Source of the DNA: Paenibacillus sp.
GTDB lineage: Bacteria > Bacillota > Bacilli > Paenibacillales > NBRC-103111
NCBI GenBank assembly: GCA_031180825.1
Contig: JAPSLM010000001.1
Coordinates: 124,001-188,000 of the forward strand
Length of the DNA stretch: 64,000 nucleotides
Reading direction: 5' to 3'
Part shown: one piece after another, positions 8,767-20,035 of the stretch
How positions within the stretch are numbered: position 1 is the first letter of the stretch
How the letters are laid out: each line of letters begins with the position of its first letter
Made by a program: the position numbers and the translations under genes
Notes under the pieces: generated by a model
Told to the model about the DNA's origin: nothing
What the model saw: the letters and a program-made list of their open reading frames with translations, nothing else
Database searches by the model: none

Positions 8767-9054
8767 TAATTGGAGCATATATGCAAAAGGCCGTGACAAG
8801 AACTAGTAACTGCAGCGCTTTCTTTCAGAGAGCCGGTGGCGGGTGAAAACCGGTAGAAGCGGGCAGCGAACTCATCTTCGAGCCGTTTGGCCAAAAGACC
8901 GCAGCAAAGCGCAAGCATGCCGGTCACAGCCATAAACGTTCCCCGCGTTAAGGGGAGAGTGGACCCGGGCAAAGCATGCTTGAGTCAACTAGGGTGGTAC
9001 CACGGGAAATAAGCCTCTCGTCCCTAGCGTTGCGCTAGCGATGAGGGCTTTTTT
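8767..9054 (+). promoter_or_regulatory. Leucine T-box riboswitch with terminator
   Basis: The leader has the T-box core AGGGTGGTACCACGG (8991-9005), whose TGGT pairs with the free tRNA acceptor end. A stem I with an AGAGAGCCGG distal part precedes a specifier region GCGAACTCATC, where CTC (8871-8873) is a Leu codon. The terminator hairpin lies at 9011-9048, followed by T-residues. Uncharged tRNA-Leu would favour antitermination and leuS expression. Confidence 0.93.
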
Positions 9055-9081
9055 GTTTGAATCGAAGGAGGTCTGCACAAC

Positions 9082-11532
9082 ATGGCACAGGAAACCAGAG
9101 AACAGCAAGGGTACAACCCCTTGGCGATTGAGCCGAAATGGCAGCAGTATTGGGAGAAAAACAAAACGTTCAAGGTGCAGGACGACGAGAGCAAGCCGAA
9201 GTTTTACGCGCTCGACATGTTTCCGTATCCTTCCGGCGCAGGTCTTCACGTCGGCCACCCGGAAGGCTACACGGCGACGGACATCGTATCCCGTTATAAA
9301 CGGATGCGCGGCTATAACGTGCTGCATCCGATGGGATGGGACGCCTTCGGCCTGCCGGCGGAGCAGCATGCGCTCGATACGGGACAGCATCCGCGCGACA
9401 TTACGTTCCGCAACATCGATAATTTCCGCAGACAGATCAAATCGCTCGGCTTCTCTTACGATTGGGACCGCGAATTCAGCACGACCGATCCCGAATACTA
9501 TAAATGGACGCAGTGGATTTTCGTTCAGCTGTATAAAAAAGGTCTTGCCTATGTGGACGAAGTGCCGGTCAACTGGTGTCCGGCGCTCGGAACGGTGCTG
9601 GCCAATGAAGAAGTCATTGACGGCTTAAGCGAGCGCGGCGGCCACCCGGTCATCCGCAAGCCGATGCGCCAATGGGTGCTGAAGATTACCGAGTATGCGG
9701 AACGCCTGCTGGAGGACCTCGAAGAGCTCGATTGGTCCGAGAGCATCAAGGATATGCAGCGCAACTGGATCGGCAAGTCTACAGGAGCCGAAGTGACATT
9801 TGCCATCGACGGGCACGGGAACGATAGCCTGAAGGTATTCACGACGCGTCCGGATACGCTGTTCGGGGCCACCTATTGCGTATTGGCGCCCGAGCACGAG
9901 CTTGCGGCCCGCATTACGACGGCGGAGCAGGCCCAGGCGGTAAAAGACTATCAGGAACGCGCGGCCCGCAAAAGCGACTTGGAGCGCACCGATCTGGCGA
10001 AGGAGAAAACGGGCGTCTTTACCGGCGCTTATGCGATCAATCCCGTTAACGGCAGCAAATTGCCGATCTGGATCGCCGACTATGTGCTTGCCGGATACGG
10101 CACGGGCGCGATCATGGCGGTGCCGGGGCACGATCAGCGCGACTGGGAATTTGCGAAGCAGTTCGACCTTCCGATTCTGGAAGTGGTTCAGGGCGGCGAT
10201 GTAAGCAAAGAAGCGTACGCCGGCGACGGCGCGCACGTCAACTCGGATTTCCTGAACGGCTTGAATAACGAGCAGGCGATCGCGCGAATGATCGAGCACC
10301 TCGAAGCCAACGGCAAAGGCCAAGGCAAAGTAACCTATCGTCTCCGCGACTGGCTCTTCAGCCGTCAGCGGTACTGGGGCGAGCCGATTCCGATTCTCCA
10401 TCTCGAGGACGGCACGATGAAAACCGTTCCGGAAGACCAGCTGCCGCTGCTTTTGCCGGAAGTAGACGAAATCAAGCCTTCCGGCACGGGCGAATCGCCG
10501 CTTGCCAATGTGACGGATTGGGTGAATACGGTAGATCCGGAAACCGGCCTCAAAGCACGCCGCGAGACGAACACAATGCCGCAATGGGCAGGAAGCTGCT
10601 GGTATTACCTGCGCTTTATCGATCCGAAAAACCAGGACGAAATCTGCTCCAAGGAGCTGCAGCGCAAATGGCTGCCGGTCGACCTGTACATCGGAGGCGC
10701 GGAGCATGCCGTACTTCACCTGCTGTATGCCCGTTTCTGGCATAAGGTATTGTACGATCTCGGCGTCGTGGAGACAAAGGAGCCTTTCTACAAGCTGGTC
10801 AACCAGGGCATGATTCTCGGCGAGAACATGGAAAAAATGAGCAAATCGCGGGGCAACGTCATCAACCCGGACGAAATCGTTGGCGAGTACGGCGCCGATA
10901 CGCTGCGCATGTACGAGATGTTCATGGGGCCGCTGGAAGCGACGAAGCCTTGGAACACGAACGGCGTAGAGGGCACATTCCGCTTCCTGAACCGCGTTTG
11001 GCGTTTGTTCGTCGGCGAAGACGGACAATTGAGCGCGAAAATTACCGAAGACGGCGATGCGGGCAGCGAAGCGTTCAAGCGGACATGGCACCGCACGATT
11101 AAGAAAGTGACGGAAGATTATGAGGCGCTGCGGTTTAATACGGCGATCAGCCAGCTGATGATTTTCGTCAACGAAGCGTACAAGACGGACCGTCTGCCGA
11201 AAGCGGCCATGGAAAACTTCGTCCAAATGCTGTCTCCGATCGCGCCGCACTTGGCGGAGGAGCTGTGGGAGAAGCTCGGTCATACAGGTACCGTTACTTA
11301 TGAGGCATGGCCTGTGTACGACGAAGCGTGGACAGTCGACAACGAAGTGGAAATCGTCATCCAAGTGAACGGCAAGATCGCCGACCGCGCGACGGTCGCA
11401 GCGGATGCCGACGAAGCGAAGATGCAGGAGCTGGCGCTTGGTTTGGCCAAAGTCCAAGAGGCGATGGCGGGCAAAACCGTCCGCAAGGTGATTGCCGTCA
11501 AGGGCAAGCTTGTCAATATCGTCGTAGGGTAA
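9082..11532 (+). CDS. leuS: Leucyl-tRNA synthetase
   Basis: A class I synthetase of 816 residues that charges tRNA-Leu. HVGH (56-59) is the HIGH motif and KMSKS is at 585-589. Between them is a CP1 editing domain with the T-rich segment [12 protein letters not shown]. The carboxy-terminal anticodon-binding and LeuS-specific domains are complete. The length is normal for bacterial LeuS. The site AAGGAGG (9065-9071) precedes ATG 9082. The gene forms its own transcription unit behind the T-box, placed between yqeM and comER. Confidence 0.98.
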   Translation: MAQETREQQGYNPLAIEPKWQQYWEKNKTFKVQDDESKPKFYALDMFPYPSGAGLHVGHPEGYTATDIVSRYKRMRGYNVLHPMGWDAFGLPAEQHALDTGQHPRDITFRNIDNFRRQIKSLGFSYDWDREFSTTDPEYYKWTQWIFVQLYKKGLAYVDEVPVNWCPALGTVLANEEVIDGLSERGGHPVIRKPMRQWVLKITEYAERLLEDLEELDWSESIKDMQRNWIGKSTGAEVTFAIDGHGNDSLKVFTTRPDTLFGATYCVLAPEHELAARITTAEQAQAVKDYQERAARKSDLERTDLAKEKTGVFTGAYAINPVNGSKLPIWIADYVLAGYGTGAIMAVPGHDQRDWEFAKQFDLPILEVVQGGDVSKEAYAGDGAHVNSDFLNGLNNEQAIARMIEHLEANGKGQGKVTYRLRDWLFSRQRYWGEPIPILHLEDGTMKTVPEDQLPLLLPEVDEIKPSGTGESPLANVTDWVNTVDPETGLKARRETNTMPQWAGSCWYYLRFIDPKNQDEICSKELQRKWLPVDLYIGGAEHAVLHLLYARFWHKVLYDLGVVETKEPFYKLVNQGMILGENMEKMSKSRGNVINPDEIVGEYGADTLRMYEMFMGPLEATKPWNTNGVEGTFRFLNRVWRLFVGEDGQLSAKITEDGDAGSEAFKRTWHRTIKKVTEDYEALRFNTAISQLMIFVNEAYKTDRLPKAAMENFVQMLSPIAPHLAEELWEKLGHTGTVTYEAWPVYDEAWTVDNEVEIVIQVNGKIADRATVAADADEAKMQELALGLAKVQEAMAGKTVRKVIAVKGKLVNIVVG

Positions 11533-11553
11533 AAGAAGCAATGCCGGGTAAAC

Positions 11554-11589
11554 AAAAAACCGCACTCCGGTTTCGGAGCACGGGCGGTT
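11554..11589 (-). terminator. Terminator of comER
   Basis: Read on the minus strand, AACCGCC and CTCCG pair across a small loop with CGGAG and GCGGTT, then a T-run. On the plus strand the same hairpin follows leuS but lacks a T-tract. Confidence 0.7.
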
Positions 11590-11630
11590 CATATCGGAAA
11601 AGGACGTGAAAGCATCGCGTTCTGTTCGGC

Positions 11631-12455
11631 CTACGGGCTGAAAAAGCGGGCTTCCACCTTTTCCACATCTTCATCGTACTTAGCATGAGTTGTGCGGATC
11701 AGGTCGTCAAAGACCCCGCACAACTCTTTTTGCATGATGCGGAGCCCTTCGGCGGTAATGCCGCCGGGAACGGATACCCGCTGCTGCAGGGAAGCGGGCG
11801 TGAAGCCTCCTGTAGTCAGCAGCCTGCCGGTGCCGAGCGTCATCTCGGAAGCAAGCTGCGTAGCCTCTGTCTCGGAGATGCCGGTGGCGGCGACGGCGGC
11901 CTCGACGAATTTTTGCACGAAGAAGGCGAGAAATGCCGGGCCGCAGCTTGTAATGTCCGACGAGACGCGCGTATGCTCCTCGCGGATGCGGATGGGGGCG
12001 CTAATGTGGGAAAGCAGCAGATCCAGCCGCGCTTGATCCTCGTCGGTCATCCGGTCCCCGTAAATGCACAGCGTCGCGCCGCTGAGCACATAGTTGGTAA
12101 TGCTCGGAACGACCTTGGCGATTTTGCAGGGGAGCAGCTTTTCCAAATGACGAATCTGCACCGGGCTTGTAATGGAAACGACGACCGTTTCGGGAACGAC
12201 GACATCTCGAATATCGTCGATGACCGCTTTGAATTCCATGGGTTTGACGCACAGAAAAAGCAGTTGGGAGCCGGCTGCCGCTTCCTTATTGGAACGGGCT
12301 GTTTGCAGGCCCGGATAGCTTTCCGCCAGTTGCTCCGCTTTGCGGGCGGTGCGATTGGTTACAACAAGCTGCTCCGGGCCGACTGCACCGGATTGAATGA
12401 ACGCTTCGATCAGAATACTGCCCATGCTGCCTGTTCCGATAAATCCTATTTGCAT
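11631..12455 (-). CDS. comER: ComER, pyrroline-5-carboxylate reductase-like protein
   Basis: A 274-residue member of the P5C reductase family. An amino-terminal Rossmann motif GFIGTGSMGS is followed by the VKP segment and the family's carboxy-terminal dimerisation helices (GGITAEGLRIM). ATG 12455 is chosen because the GGGGGG site (12462-12467) is 6 nt upstream. A second ATG at 12461 abuts it. In B. subtilis comER is also transcribed away from comEA. Its role in competence or sporulation is not settled, and it may simply make proline. Confidence 0.9.
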   Translation of the reverse strand: MQIGFIGTGSMGSILIEAFIQSGAVGPEQLVVTNRTARKAEQLAESYPGLQTARSNKEAAAGSQLLFLCVKPMEFKAVIDDIRDVVVPETVVVSITSPVQIRHLEKLLPCKIAKVVPSITNYVLSGATLCIYGDRMTDEDQARLDLLLSHISAPIRIREEHTRVSSDITSCGPAFLAFFVQKFVEAAVAATGISETEATQLASEMTLGTGRLLTTGGFTPASLQQRVSVPGGITAEGLRIMQKELCGVFDDLIRTTHAKYDEDVEKVEARFFSP

Positions 12456-12565
12456 GACCATCCCCCCTGATTGGATTGCAGCCTTCTTCATGTATATGAG
12501 ATAAACCGTAAAACCATGCATCGGATTTTTCGATAAAGATTTCGATTAAGAAACGAGGAGGAGCA

Positions 12566-13159
12566 ATGACCCATTTTTCGGAAAAAGCTGTGGTTCGTCT
12601 TGCCGGCCTGGTGCTTGCCGCCGGGGCTGTCATTGTACTGCTGGTTTGGCGTCCTTGGATCTCGGACGGGGTACCGGCGGGCTTTAAGGCGGCGGACGAG
12701 GAAATGAGAAAACTGCTTCAGGAGCAGAACGAAGCAAGGCAGGCAAACGGGCTTCCGGCCGATGCGAAGGCAGCGAAAGGAGAAAAGAGACCTGCGGCGG
12801 AGACGAAAGGAAGCCCGACCGCGGAGAAGGCTGCCGCAGAAGCATCGCCCAAGCCTCCTGCAGCGGACAATCCGCCGGGAGAAGGTTCAGCCGCCGGGAC
12901 GGCTTCCGGGGCCGGGGAGGCGAAAGCCGCTGCCGCGAAGCCGGCGGAGAACGTTCCGGGCAAAATCAATTTGAACACGGCTACCGCCGGGCAGCTGGAC
13001 GAGCTCCCGGGAATCGGGGCCAGCCGGGCGCAAGCGATCCTCGAGCTTCGCAAGAAGCTCGGCGGTTCGTTCAAATCCGTGGACCAGCTGCTGGAAGTCA
13101 AGGGGATCGGCGAAAAAATGCTGCAAAAAATAAAGCCGCTCGTGACTTTGGAGCCTTAA
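12566..13159 (+). CDS. comEA: Competence DNA receptor ComEA
   Basis: A 197-residue membrane protein that binds double-stranded DNA outside the cell during transformation. It has one amino-terminal membrane segment (LAGLVLAAGAVIVLLV, about 12-28) and a carboxy-terminal helix-hairpin-helix domain (INLNTATAGQLDELPGIG and LLEVKGIGEKML). Between them are about 75 residues rich in Ala, Pro, Glu, Lys and Gly. B. subtilis ComEA has an SLBB domain there, and no such fold is evident here. The GAGGAGGAGCA site precedes ATG 12566. The next gene, metY, interrupts the usual comEA-comEB-comEC order. Confidence 0.93.
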   Translation: MTHFSEKAVVRLAGLVLAAGAVIVLLVWRPWISDGVPAGFKAADEEMRKLLQEQNEARQANGLPADAKAAKGEKRPAAETKGSPTAEKAAAEASPKPPAADNPPGEGSAAGTASGAGEAKAAAAKPAENVPGKINLNTATAGQLDELPGIGASRAQAILELRKKLGGSFKSVDQLLEVKGIGEKMLQKIKPLVTLEP

Positions 13160-13269
13160 ATCGGGCAGGCCATGCAATTCGTTCCGGAATGTTTTGCGGG
13201 GAAAGCTTTCGTTTTGCCGCGGAATGTGCGAAAATAGGTACGATTATCCATCATTTCTGTTCATCATAA

Positions 13270-14574
<1,305 letters not shown>

Positions 14575-14606
14575 AGCCGGAAACAAAATAAAGGAGCTTG
14601 AACAGC

Positions 14607-15119
14607 ATGATAGCACGTAAAGATTGGGATACGTATTTTATGGATATCGCCTACATGGCTTCCACCCGCTCCCAATGCAGCCGAAGGCACGTTGGAGCCG
14701 TCCTGGTGCAGGGGAAGAAGCTGCTCGGCACGGCGTACAACGGTGCTCCGATGGGCGTGCCGGATTGCTCGGAAGCGGGCTGCATGCTCGTGGAAGAGTA
14801 CGAATTGGCCGCATCGGACGGCAAGGAGCAGGTAGTCAAGAAGCAGCGCTGTATCCGGACGATCCATGCGGAGCAAAACCTGCTGTTGTTTACGGACCGC
14901 GAGGACCGCGAGGGCTCCGTCGTTTATGTAACCGATCAGCCTTGCTGGACGTGCGCGAATATGCTCGCGAATAGCGGCGTATCGGAAATCGTGTTCCACC
15001 GGCCGTATCCGAAAGACAACGACAAGGTACGCGCGCTGATGGAGCAGCGCGGAATGACGTTCCGGCAGCTTGAGAATTACGAGCCTCCCGCGGGAACGGT
15101 CAGTGAAGTGAAAAATTGA
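14607..15119 (+). CDS. comEB: dCMP deaminase family protein ComEB
   Basis: A zinc-dependent cytidine/deoxycytidylate deaminase of 170 residues. Zinc ligands are His87 in HAEQN (with Glu89 as proton donor) and Cys113 and Cys116 in PCWTC. Family members convert dCMP to dUMP. A TTG at 14598 is in frame, but the AAGGAGC site (14591-14597) fits ATG 14607 better. It lies in the comE order but is followed by a terminator-like hairpin before comEC. Confidence 0.94.
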   Translation: MIARKDWDTYFMDIAYMASTRSQCSRRHVGAVLVQGKKLLGTAYNGAPMGVPDCSEAGCMLVEEYELAASDGKEQVVKKQRCIRTIHAEQNLLLFTDREDREGSVVYVTDQPCWTCANMLANSGVSEIVFHRPYPKDNDKVRALMEQRGMTFRQLENYEPPAGTVSEVKN

Positions 15120-15140
15120 AACAATTCAAAGCCTGGGAGG

Positions 15141-15198
15141 AAGAACCTCTTTTTGGGGCGTGCGTCATGCATGTGCCCGAAAGAGGTTCTTTTTTTGT
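15141..15198 (+). terminator. Terminator or attenuator between comEB and comEC
   Basis: A perfect 12-bp stem, AAGAACCTCTTT (15141-15152) with AAAGAGGTTCTT (15180-15191), plus an inner GGGC/GCCC pair, followed by seven or more T. It should reduce transcription into comEC, only 25 bp before its start codon. Confidence 0.8.
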
Positions 15199-15216
15199 TG
15201 CTGGAAGGAGGAGCGA

Positions 15217-17850
15217 ATGTCTCAAAGACCGATCGTAGCATTTGCCGTATGCTGGGGCATTGGCTATGCCGTAGCGGTGGTCGTGCCGCTGCCATGGATG
15301 AATCTGTGGCTGGCCATAGCTGCGGGGATGCTGTATTGCGCTGCGATGATTATGAGGCCGAAGGGGACCTTCTGGCTCCGCAGTCTGCTGATCGTCTCGG
15401 CAGCGGCGGGCGTCTACGGCGACCATGATGCCCGAAACCGGAGCCTGATCGAATTGCAGGAAGATGAAGTAAGCGGCGTCCGCTTTCAAGGGCGGATCAT
15501 GACACCCGTTTCGGTAGACGGGGACCGCGTTTCGTTTCAAGCGGCCGCCGAATCCATAGCGATCCCCGAGCAGGGTGCGCCGGGGAATGGGGGCAAGGGC
15601 GAGCGGATACAGTTTTCAATCCGCTTGCTTGCCCGGGAAGAGCAGGACACGGCCAGGCGCTGGGAGCGGGGTGACCGGATCGAGCTGGACGGCACGCTGC
15701 GCCGCCCGGCGGAAGCGCGCAATTTCGGCGGCTTCGATTACCGGAACTATTTGCGACTGCAGCATATTCATTGGCAGATGACGGCCAAAGGGACGGCGGG
15801 GATTGCCGTTAAGCCGCCGGAATCCGGCGAGTGGGGCGGCTGGCTTGCCCTGCGCGGCATTGACCGTTTCCGGGACATGCTGGCCGCGCAGGTGGACCGG
15901 TTGTTTCCTCCGGAGCAAAGCGGCTTTATGAAAGGGATGCTGATCGGCTTAAGGGATGAGATCGATCCGCTGCAGTTCGACCGGTTTTCCCGGCTGGGCT
16001 TGACTCACATTATCGCCATTTCCGGTCTCCACGTCGCCATTTTTCTGGCATGCTTGATCTGGCTGCTGCGCCGCTTCGGATTGACCCGGGAAACGTATCT
16101 GCTTGCCGCGCTGGCGCTGGTGCCGCTGTATATCGCCGTCACCGGGGCTTCGCCTTCGATCGTCCGCGCCGGGCTCATGGCCATGATCGGCTTATATGCC
16201 GCTTACCGCAACCGGCTCAAGGACGGCCTCCACATCGCGCTGATCGCGGGCGTCGGCATGCTCGTCTGGAATCCGTATTACTTGCTGGACGTCAGCTTCC
16301 AGCTTTCGTTTCTGGTGACGCTGGGCCTCATTCTCGGCGTTCCGCAGATGAACAAGCTGCTGCCGGTAAAGCGCGTGAAGCTGAGAGGCGCGCTTTCCAT
16401 TACCGTTGTCGCGCAGCTGATCTCGTTTCCGCTGTCGATTTATTATTTCAACCAATTTTCCCTGCTGTCGTTCGCTGCCAACTTTGCGCTGGTTCCGGCG
16501 TTCAGCGTATGGGTGATGCCGGGAGGGATGGCCGCCATGCTGCTTGGTTTCCTGTGGGGGACCGGAGCAGGCTGGCTTGGTTGGCTGATTGCCAAGACGA
16601 ATGAGCTCTTGTTTTATGTGGTGGAACGAGCGAGCACGCTGGATGCGTTTCAAACGATTTGGCCGACCCCTTCGCCGGTATGGATACTGGCTTATTATGG
16701 GCTGCTGTGCGCGGCGCTCGTGCTGCTGCAGCCGTTTGCGGCCAAGGACGGGACGGCGGCCGTGCCCGAACCGATGCTCTATGGGGTGAAATCCGATAAG
16801 CTGCCGTTCTTAAACCGGCAAACGATAGGCCGGTACGTTCTGCTGCCCGTCAGTTTGCTCGGCTTTGCGGGACTGCTTTGGTACGGCTACGATCCTGAAT
16901 GGGGGACAGCCGAGGGCCGCGTGCAGTTTTTGGATGTGGGGCAGGGAGACAGCATCTTGATTCAGACGCTGCCGAAGGGCCATACGATCTTGGTGGACGG
17001 GGGAGGAACGGTTTCCTTCCGTAAACCGGGCGAGGCTTGGAAGGAGCGGAAAGACCCGTACGAAGTGGGGCGGAAGCTGCTCGTGCCGCTGCTCAAAAAA
17101 CGCGGCGTGCAAAAAATCGACGAGCTGATTTTGACGCATCAGGATGCCGATCACTTCGGCGGATTGCAGGCGGTGCTCGAGCACATTCCGGTGCGGCGAT
17201 TATTGTTCAACGGGACATTGAAGCCGCTCCCGGCTGTGGAAAAGCTGTTTCAGACCGCCCTGGAGCGGGGAACGGAGCTGGTCGAGGCGGAGGCCGGAGA
17301 TACGCTGCAAGTCGACGCCGGTACGGCGCTTCATTTCTTGTATCCGCTGCCCGAGGGAAAGCGGGAGGAGGTACGCGTGGAGAAGGATCAAAACCCGAGC
17401 TCCATCGTGTTTTTAATGGAAATGGCAGGCACCCGCTGGCTGTTTACGGGCGACATCGGGCAGGCCGAGGAGCGGAAGCTGCTCGATCGTTGGTCGGCCG
17501 TATCGCGGGGATTCGCTCCAGGAGAGGCGCTGGCTCCTGCCGTTCGGGACCCTGCTTCATCAGCGGAGACGGCAGCGGCGGAACCGTTCGTCTACAAGCC
17601 CGTCGATGTGTTGAAGGTCGCCCATCACGGCAGCAAGTCGTCGACGTCCGAAGAATGGCTGAACGCTTGGCAGCCGAAGCATGCGGTCATCTCCGCCGGG
17701 GCGAATAATAGTTACGGGCATCCGAACCGGCAGGTGCTGGAGCGGCTGACGGCGCACGGCGTCAGCGTGCAGCGGACGGACAGGGATGGGGAGGTGCAGA
17801 TGACCGTGCGGGGCGGAAAAATTTATACGCGTACAAAGCTTGTGCCGTGA
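15217..17850 (+). CDS. comEC: Competence DNA-uptake channel ComEC/Rec2
   Basis: A polytopic membrane protein of 877 residues thought to carry single-stranded DNA into the cell. It has an amino-terminal soluble OB-like part (DUF4131), the ComEC/Rec2 membrane core (starting near GLTHIIAISGLHVAIFL), and a carboxy-terminal metallo-beta-lactamase-like domain. That domain has VGQGDSILIQ, THQDADHFGG and VAHHGSKSST, so the metal ligands are present. ATG 15217 follows GGAAGGAGGAGCGA. A 57-bp in-frame extension upstream would run through the terminator stem and is rejected. Confidence 0.96.
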   Translation: MSQRPIVAFAVCWGIGYAVAVVVPLPWMNLWLAIAAGMLYCAAMIMRPKGTFWLRSLLIVSAAAGVYGDHDARNRSLIELQEDEVSGVRFQGRIMTPVSVDGDRVSFQAAAESIAIPEQGAPGNGGKGERIQFSIRLLAREEQDTARRWERGDRIELDGTLRRPAEARNFGGFDYRNYLRLQHIHWQMTAKGTAGIAVKPPESGEWGGWLALRGIDRFRDMLAAQVDRLFPPEQSGFMKGMLIGLRDEIDPLQFDRFSRLGLTHIIAISGLHVAIFLACLIWLLRRFGLTRETYLLAALALVPLYIAVTGASPSIVRAGLMAMIGLYAAYRNRLKDGLHIALIAGVGMLVWNPYYLLDVSFQLSFLVTLGLILGVPQMNKLLPVKRVKLRGALSITVVAQLISFPLSIYYFNQFSLLSFAANFALVPAFSVWVMPGGMAAMLLGFLWGTGAGWLGWLIAKTNELLFYVVERASTLDAFQTIWPTPSPVWILAYYGLLCAALVLLQPFAAKDGTAAVPEPMLYGVKSDKLPFLNRQTIGRYVLLPVSLLGFAGLLWYGYDPEWGTAEGRVQFLDVGQGDSILIQTLPKGHTILVDGGGTVSFRKPGEAWKERKDPYEVGRKLLVPLLKKRGVQKIDELILTHQDADHFGGLQAVLEHIPVRRLLFNGTLKPLPAVEKLFQTALERGTELVEAEAGDTLQVDAGTALHFLYPLPEGKREEVRVEKDQNPSSIVFLMEMAGTRWLFTGDIGQAEERKLLDRWSAVSRGFAPGEALAPAVRDPASSAETAAAEPFVYKPVDVLKVAHHGSKSSTSEEWLNAWQPKHAVISAGANNSYGHPNRQVLERLTAHGVSVQRTDRDGEVQMTVRGGKIYTRTKLVP

Positions 17851-17958
17851 AGGGATGGGGCGAATGGGCGAGCCCCGCTCGCATCCCGCAACGCGAAGCA
17901 AGCCGCCGGCCCATCCGATGACGGGCCGAACGGCTTTTGCGCTGCGGAAAAGCTCCCG

Positions 17959-19317
17959 CTACGAAGCGGCATGGACCGGGACGGCGGTGCGGGAACGCCT
18001 CCGGACATAAGCGTACACGGTAAGGACGACGATCAGCTCCGAGAGCGGGATGGCGAGCCAAATTCCGGTCGTTCCGATGACATGGGGCAAGGTGAACAGC
18101 AGGGCGACCATGATCAGCATCTCGCGCGCAACGGTAATCCAGGTCGCCATTTTGACTTGGTCGGTCGCTTGAAAGGAAGTCATCATGACAAAATTGACGC
18201 CCATGAACAAATAGGCGATGAAAAACAGGCGTATGCCGGAAGCGGCCAGCTCCTGAACCTCCCGGGTAAACGAACCGAACATGGAGACGATGCCGTCCGC
18301 CGCCATCAAGCCGATCAGAAACACGCCGAGCCCGATGCCGATCGACGTTTTTACGGCGATACGGATCGTTTCCCGCTCCCGGGCATGCTGCTTCGCGCCC
18401 CGATAGTAGCTGATCAGCGGCTGAATGCCCGAGCCCATGCCGATAAACATCATCAGCACCACACTGTGCACGTAATTCAGAATGGAGAAGGCCGATACGC
18501 CTAACGTGCCCGCCCAACGAACCATCGCCATATTGTAGCCCGCCGTAAAGACGGCGATGCCCAATTCCGCGACGAAGCTCGGAAAGCCGATCGTGAACGT
18601 GCTTTTGGCCAGCTTCCACGACAAGCGCAGCTTGACGAAGCGGAGCGTGCTGTCCTTGCGCAGAAAATGCGTAAACAATACGCACGCCCCGATGGCCGAT
18701 GCGCCGATCAGCGCCCAGGCGGAGCCGGCGACGCCGAAGTCGAGAACAAACAACAGCAAGTAATTTAGCGCGATATTGCATACGGCTGTAACCAGCAGCG
18801 AAACCATCGCCAGGTTCGGGTTGCCGTCATTGCGGACAAAGACGCTGAACGCATTTTGAACGGTGACGACAAAGCCGAAGCCCAGCAGCACGGTCATAAA
18901 TTCCATTGCATAAGGCATCGTTTCGTCATTGGCTCCGAGAAACAACGCCAGCTTTTCCCGGAACACATAAGCAATCCCCGCAAGCACGAGCGTCATGCTG
19001 AAGATGAGCGTAAGCGAATGGGTGAAGATCGAGCGTGCCTGCTCCGCATCTTTGGCGCCTAACGATCTGGAATACAGCGCGGCGCCGCCGATGCCGACCC
19101 ATAGCGATATGGCAAAATAAATCGAGAATACCGGAAAGGCGACGTTAACCCCCGCCAATGCCACCTCGCCGAGCCGCTGACCGACGAAAATGCCGTCAAT
19201 CACGACGTTAATCGACATCATAAACATACCGACAATCGACGGAACCAAATAACGGAGAAATACTTTGCCTACGGAATCGGATTCCAAGGCGGTCAGCTTG
19301 CTGTTTTCAATTGGCAT
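17959..19317 (-). CDS. MATE family efflux transporter
   Basis: A 452-residue protein with about 12 hydrophobic segments. It has the MATE pattern of an amino-terminal LVPSIVGMFMMSINVVIDG segment and a repeated second half (SYYRGAKQHARERETIRI). MATE proteins export drugs or metabolites using sodium or proton gradients. The start lies 9 bp after the tetR stop on the same strand, so the two genes form an operon and the regulator probably senses the transported compound. The substrate cannot be read from sequence. Confidence 0.9.
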   Translation of the reverse strand: MPIENSKLTALESDSVGKVFLRYLVPSIVGMFMMSINVVIDGIFVGQRLGEVALAGVNVAFPVFSIYFAISLWVGIGGAALYSRSLGAKDAEQARSIFTHSLTLIFSMTLVLAGIAYVFREKLALFLGANDETMPYAMEFMTVLLGFGFVVTVQNAFSVFVRNDGNPNLAMVSLLVTAVCNIALNYLLLFVLDFGVAGSAWALIGASAIGACVLFTHFLRKDSTLRFVKLRLSWKLAKSTFTIGFPSFVAELGIAVFTAGYNMAMVRWAGTLGVSAFSILNYVHSVVLMMFIGMGSGIQPLISYYRGAKQHARERETIRIAVKTSIGIGLGVFLIGLMAADGIVSMFGSFTREVQELAASGIRLFFIAYLFMGVNFVMMTSFQATDQVKMATWITVAREMLIMVALLFTLPHVIGTTGIWLAIPLSELIVVLTVYAYVRRRSRTAVPVHAAS

Positions 19318-19326
19318 GTCACACCT

Positions 19327-19905
19327 CTAGCAATCTTCTCTATCGAAAATTCCTTTCCACAATAAGGAAAACGTGGTTTCGGCCGCTTGGATAAAATAAT
19401 CCGGGCTGCCGAAGATCAGCTTGGCGGTCAAACCTTCGTAAATCGTATGAACGGCGAGCGCGCCTTCCTTCGGATCGACCCGGGCGGTGGAATCGAGCTG
19501 AAAGGCAAGCTCCAGCAGGTGAAGCAAATGATGCAAATACAGCTCGTACATCGTGATGCACAGCTCCTGCAGCGGCTCGGGCGGCATGAACGCCATCAGA
19601 AACATCAGCTTCACGTTCCGGTTGGTCGCGTAGCGGTCCTTCATCTCCTCGACGAAGGTGCGCAGCAGCGTCTGCAGCGGCTCGCCCTTATGCTCGTGAA
19701 AGAACGCGGTTAAATAAGCGATCTCCTGCTTCGTGGCGTCTTCGTGGATTTCCACGACCAAGTCTTTCTTGTTTTTAAAATGAGCGTACATCGACTGCTT
19801 CTTAATCCCTACCTCTTGGGCAATATCCGCCAGCTTCGTGCCTTCGTAACCGTACTGCAGAAGATGTCCGACGGCGGCTTTTTTGATTTCTTCTCTTCGG
19901 CTCAT
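19327..19905 (-). CDS. TetR/AcrR family transcriptional regulator
   Basis: A 192-residue repressor-type protein. The amino-terminal TetR helix-turn-helix is clear (GTKLADIAQEVGIKKQSMYA followed by HFKNKKDLV). The carboxy-terminal ligand domain is variable. ATG 19905 has an AAGGTGG site 6 nt upstream. An alternative GTG at 19914 would overlap that site. It heads the operon with the MATE gene and faces a DMT exporter gene. A 19-bp palindrome near its predicted transcription start is a likely own operator. Confidence 0.9.
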   Translation of the reverse strand: MSRREEIKKAAVGHLLQYGYEGTKLADIAQEVGIKKQSMYAHFKNKKDLVVEIHEDATKQEIAYLTAFFHEHKGEPLQTLLRTFVEEMKDRYATNRNVKLMFLMAFMPPEPLQELCITMYELYLHHLLHLLELAFQLDSTARVDPKEGALAVHTIYEGLTAKLIFGSPDYFIQAAETTFSLLWKGIFDREDC

Positions 19906-19936
19906 CGTACCCACCTTGCCTCCAGGACTCGCTTAC

Positions 19937-19955
19937 CTTACCTCGGTCAGGTAAG
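19937..19955 (-). promoter_or_regulatory. Probable TetR operator O1
   Basis: Perfect 7-bp arms, CTTACCT and AGGTAAG, with a 5-bp centre. It lies about 10 bp downstream of the -10 of the tetR promoter. A second CTTACCT (19932-19938) extends the repeat pattern. Confidence 0.6.
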
Positions 19956-19965
19956 CATATCAGTC

Positions 19966-19993
19966 ATAGTAACATAATTTGAGCCATTTTCAA
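19966..19993 (-). promoter_or_regulatory. Promoter of the tetR-MATE operon
   Basis: On the minus strand, TTGAAA (19988-19993) and TACTAT (19966-19971) with a 16-bp spacer. Transcription would start close to operator O1. Confidence 0.5.
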
Positions 19994-20001
19994 ACAAAAA
20001 A

Positions 20002-20020
20002 CTTACTTCAGTCAGTTTTC
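20002..20020 (+). promoter_or_regulatory. Possible second TetR operator O2
   Basis: CTTACTTCAGTCAGTTTTC matches O1 at about 14 of 19 positions. It lies 16 bp upstream of the -35 of the divergent exporter gene, so the TetR protein may control both directions. Confidence 0.35.
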
Positions 20021-20035
20021 GATAAAAAAGAATTC

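Noticed and set aside
8766..8972. A reverse-strand frame of 68 codons
   Set aside because: It lies entirely in the leucine T-box leader, whose RNA features explain the sequence.
9625..11592. A 655-codon frame on the minus strand opposite leuS
   Set aside because: Antisense shadow caused by codon bias. LeuS motifs on the plus strand are complete.
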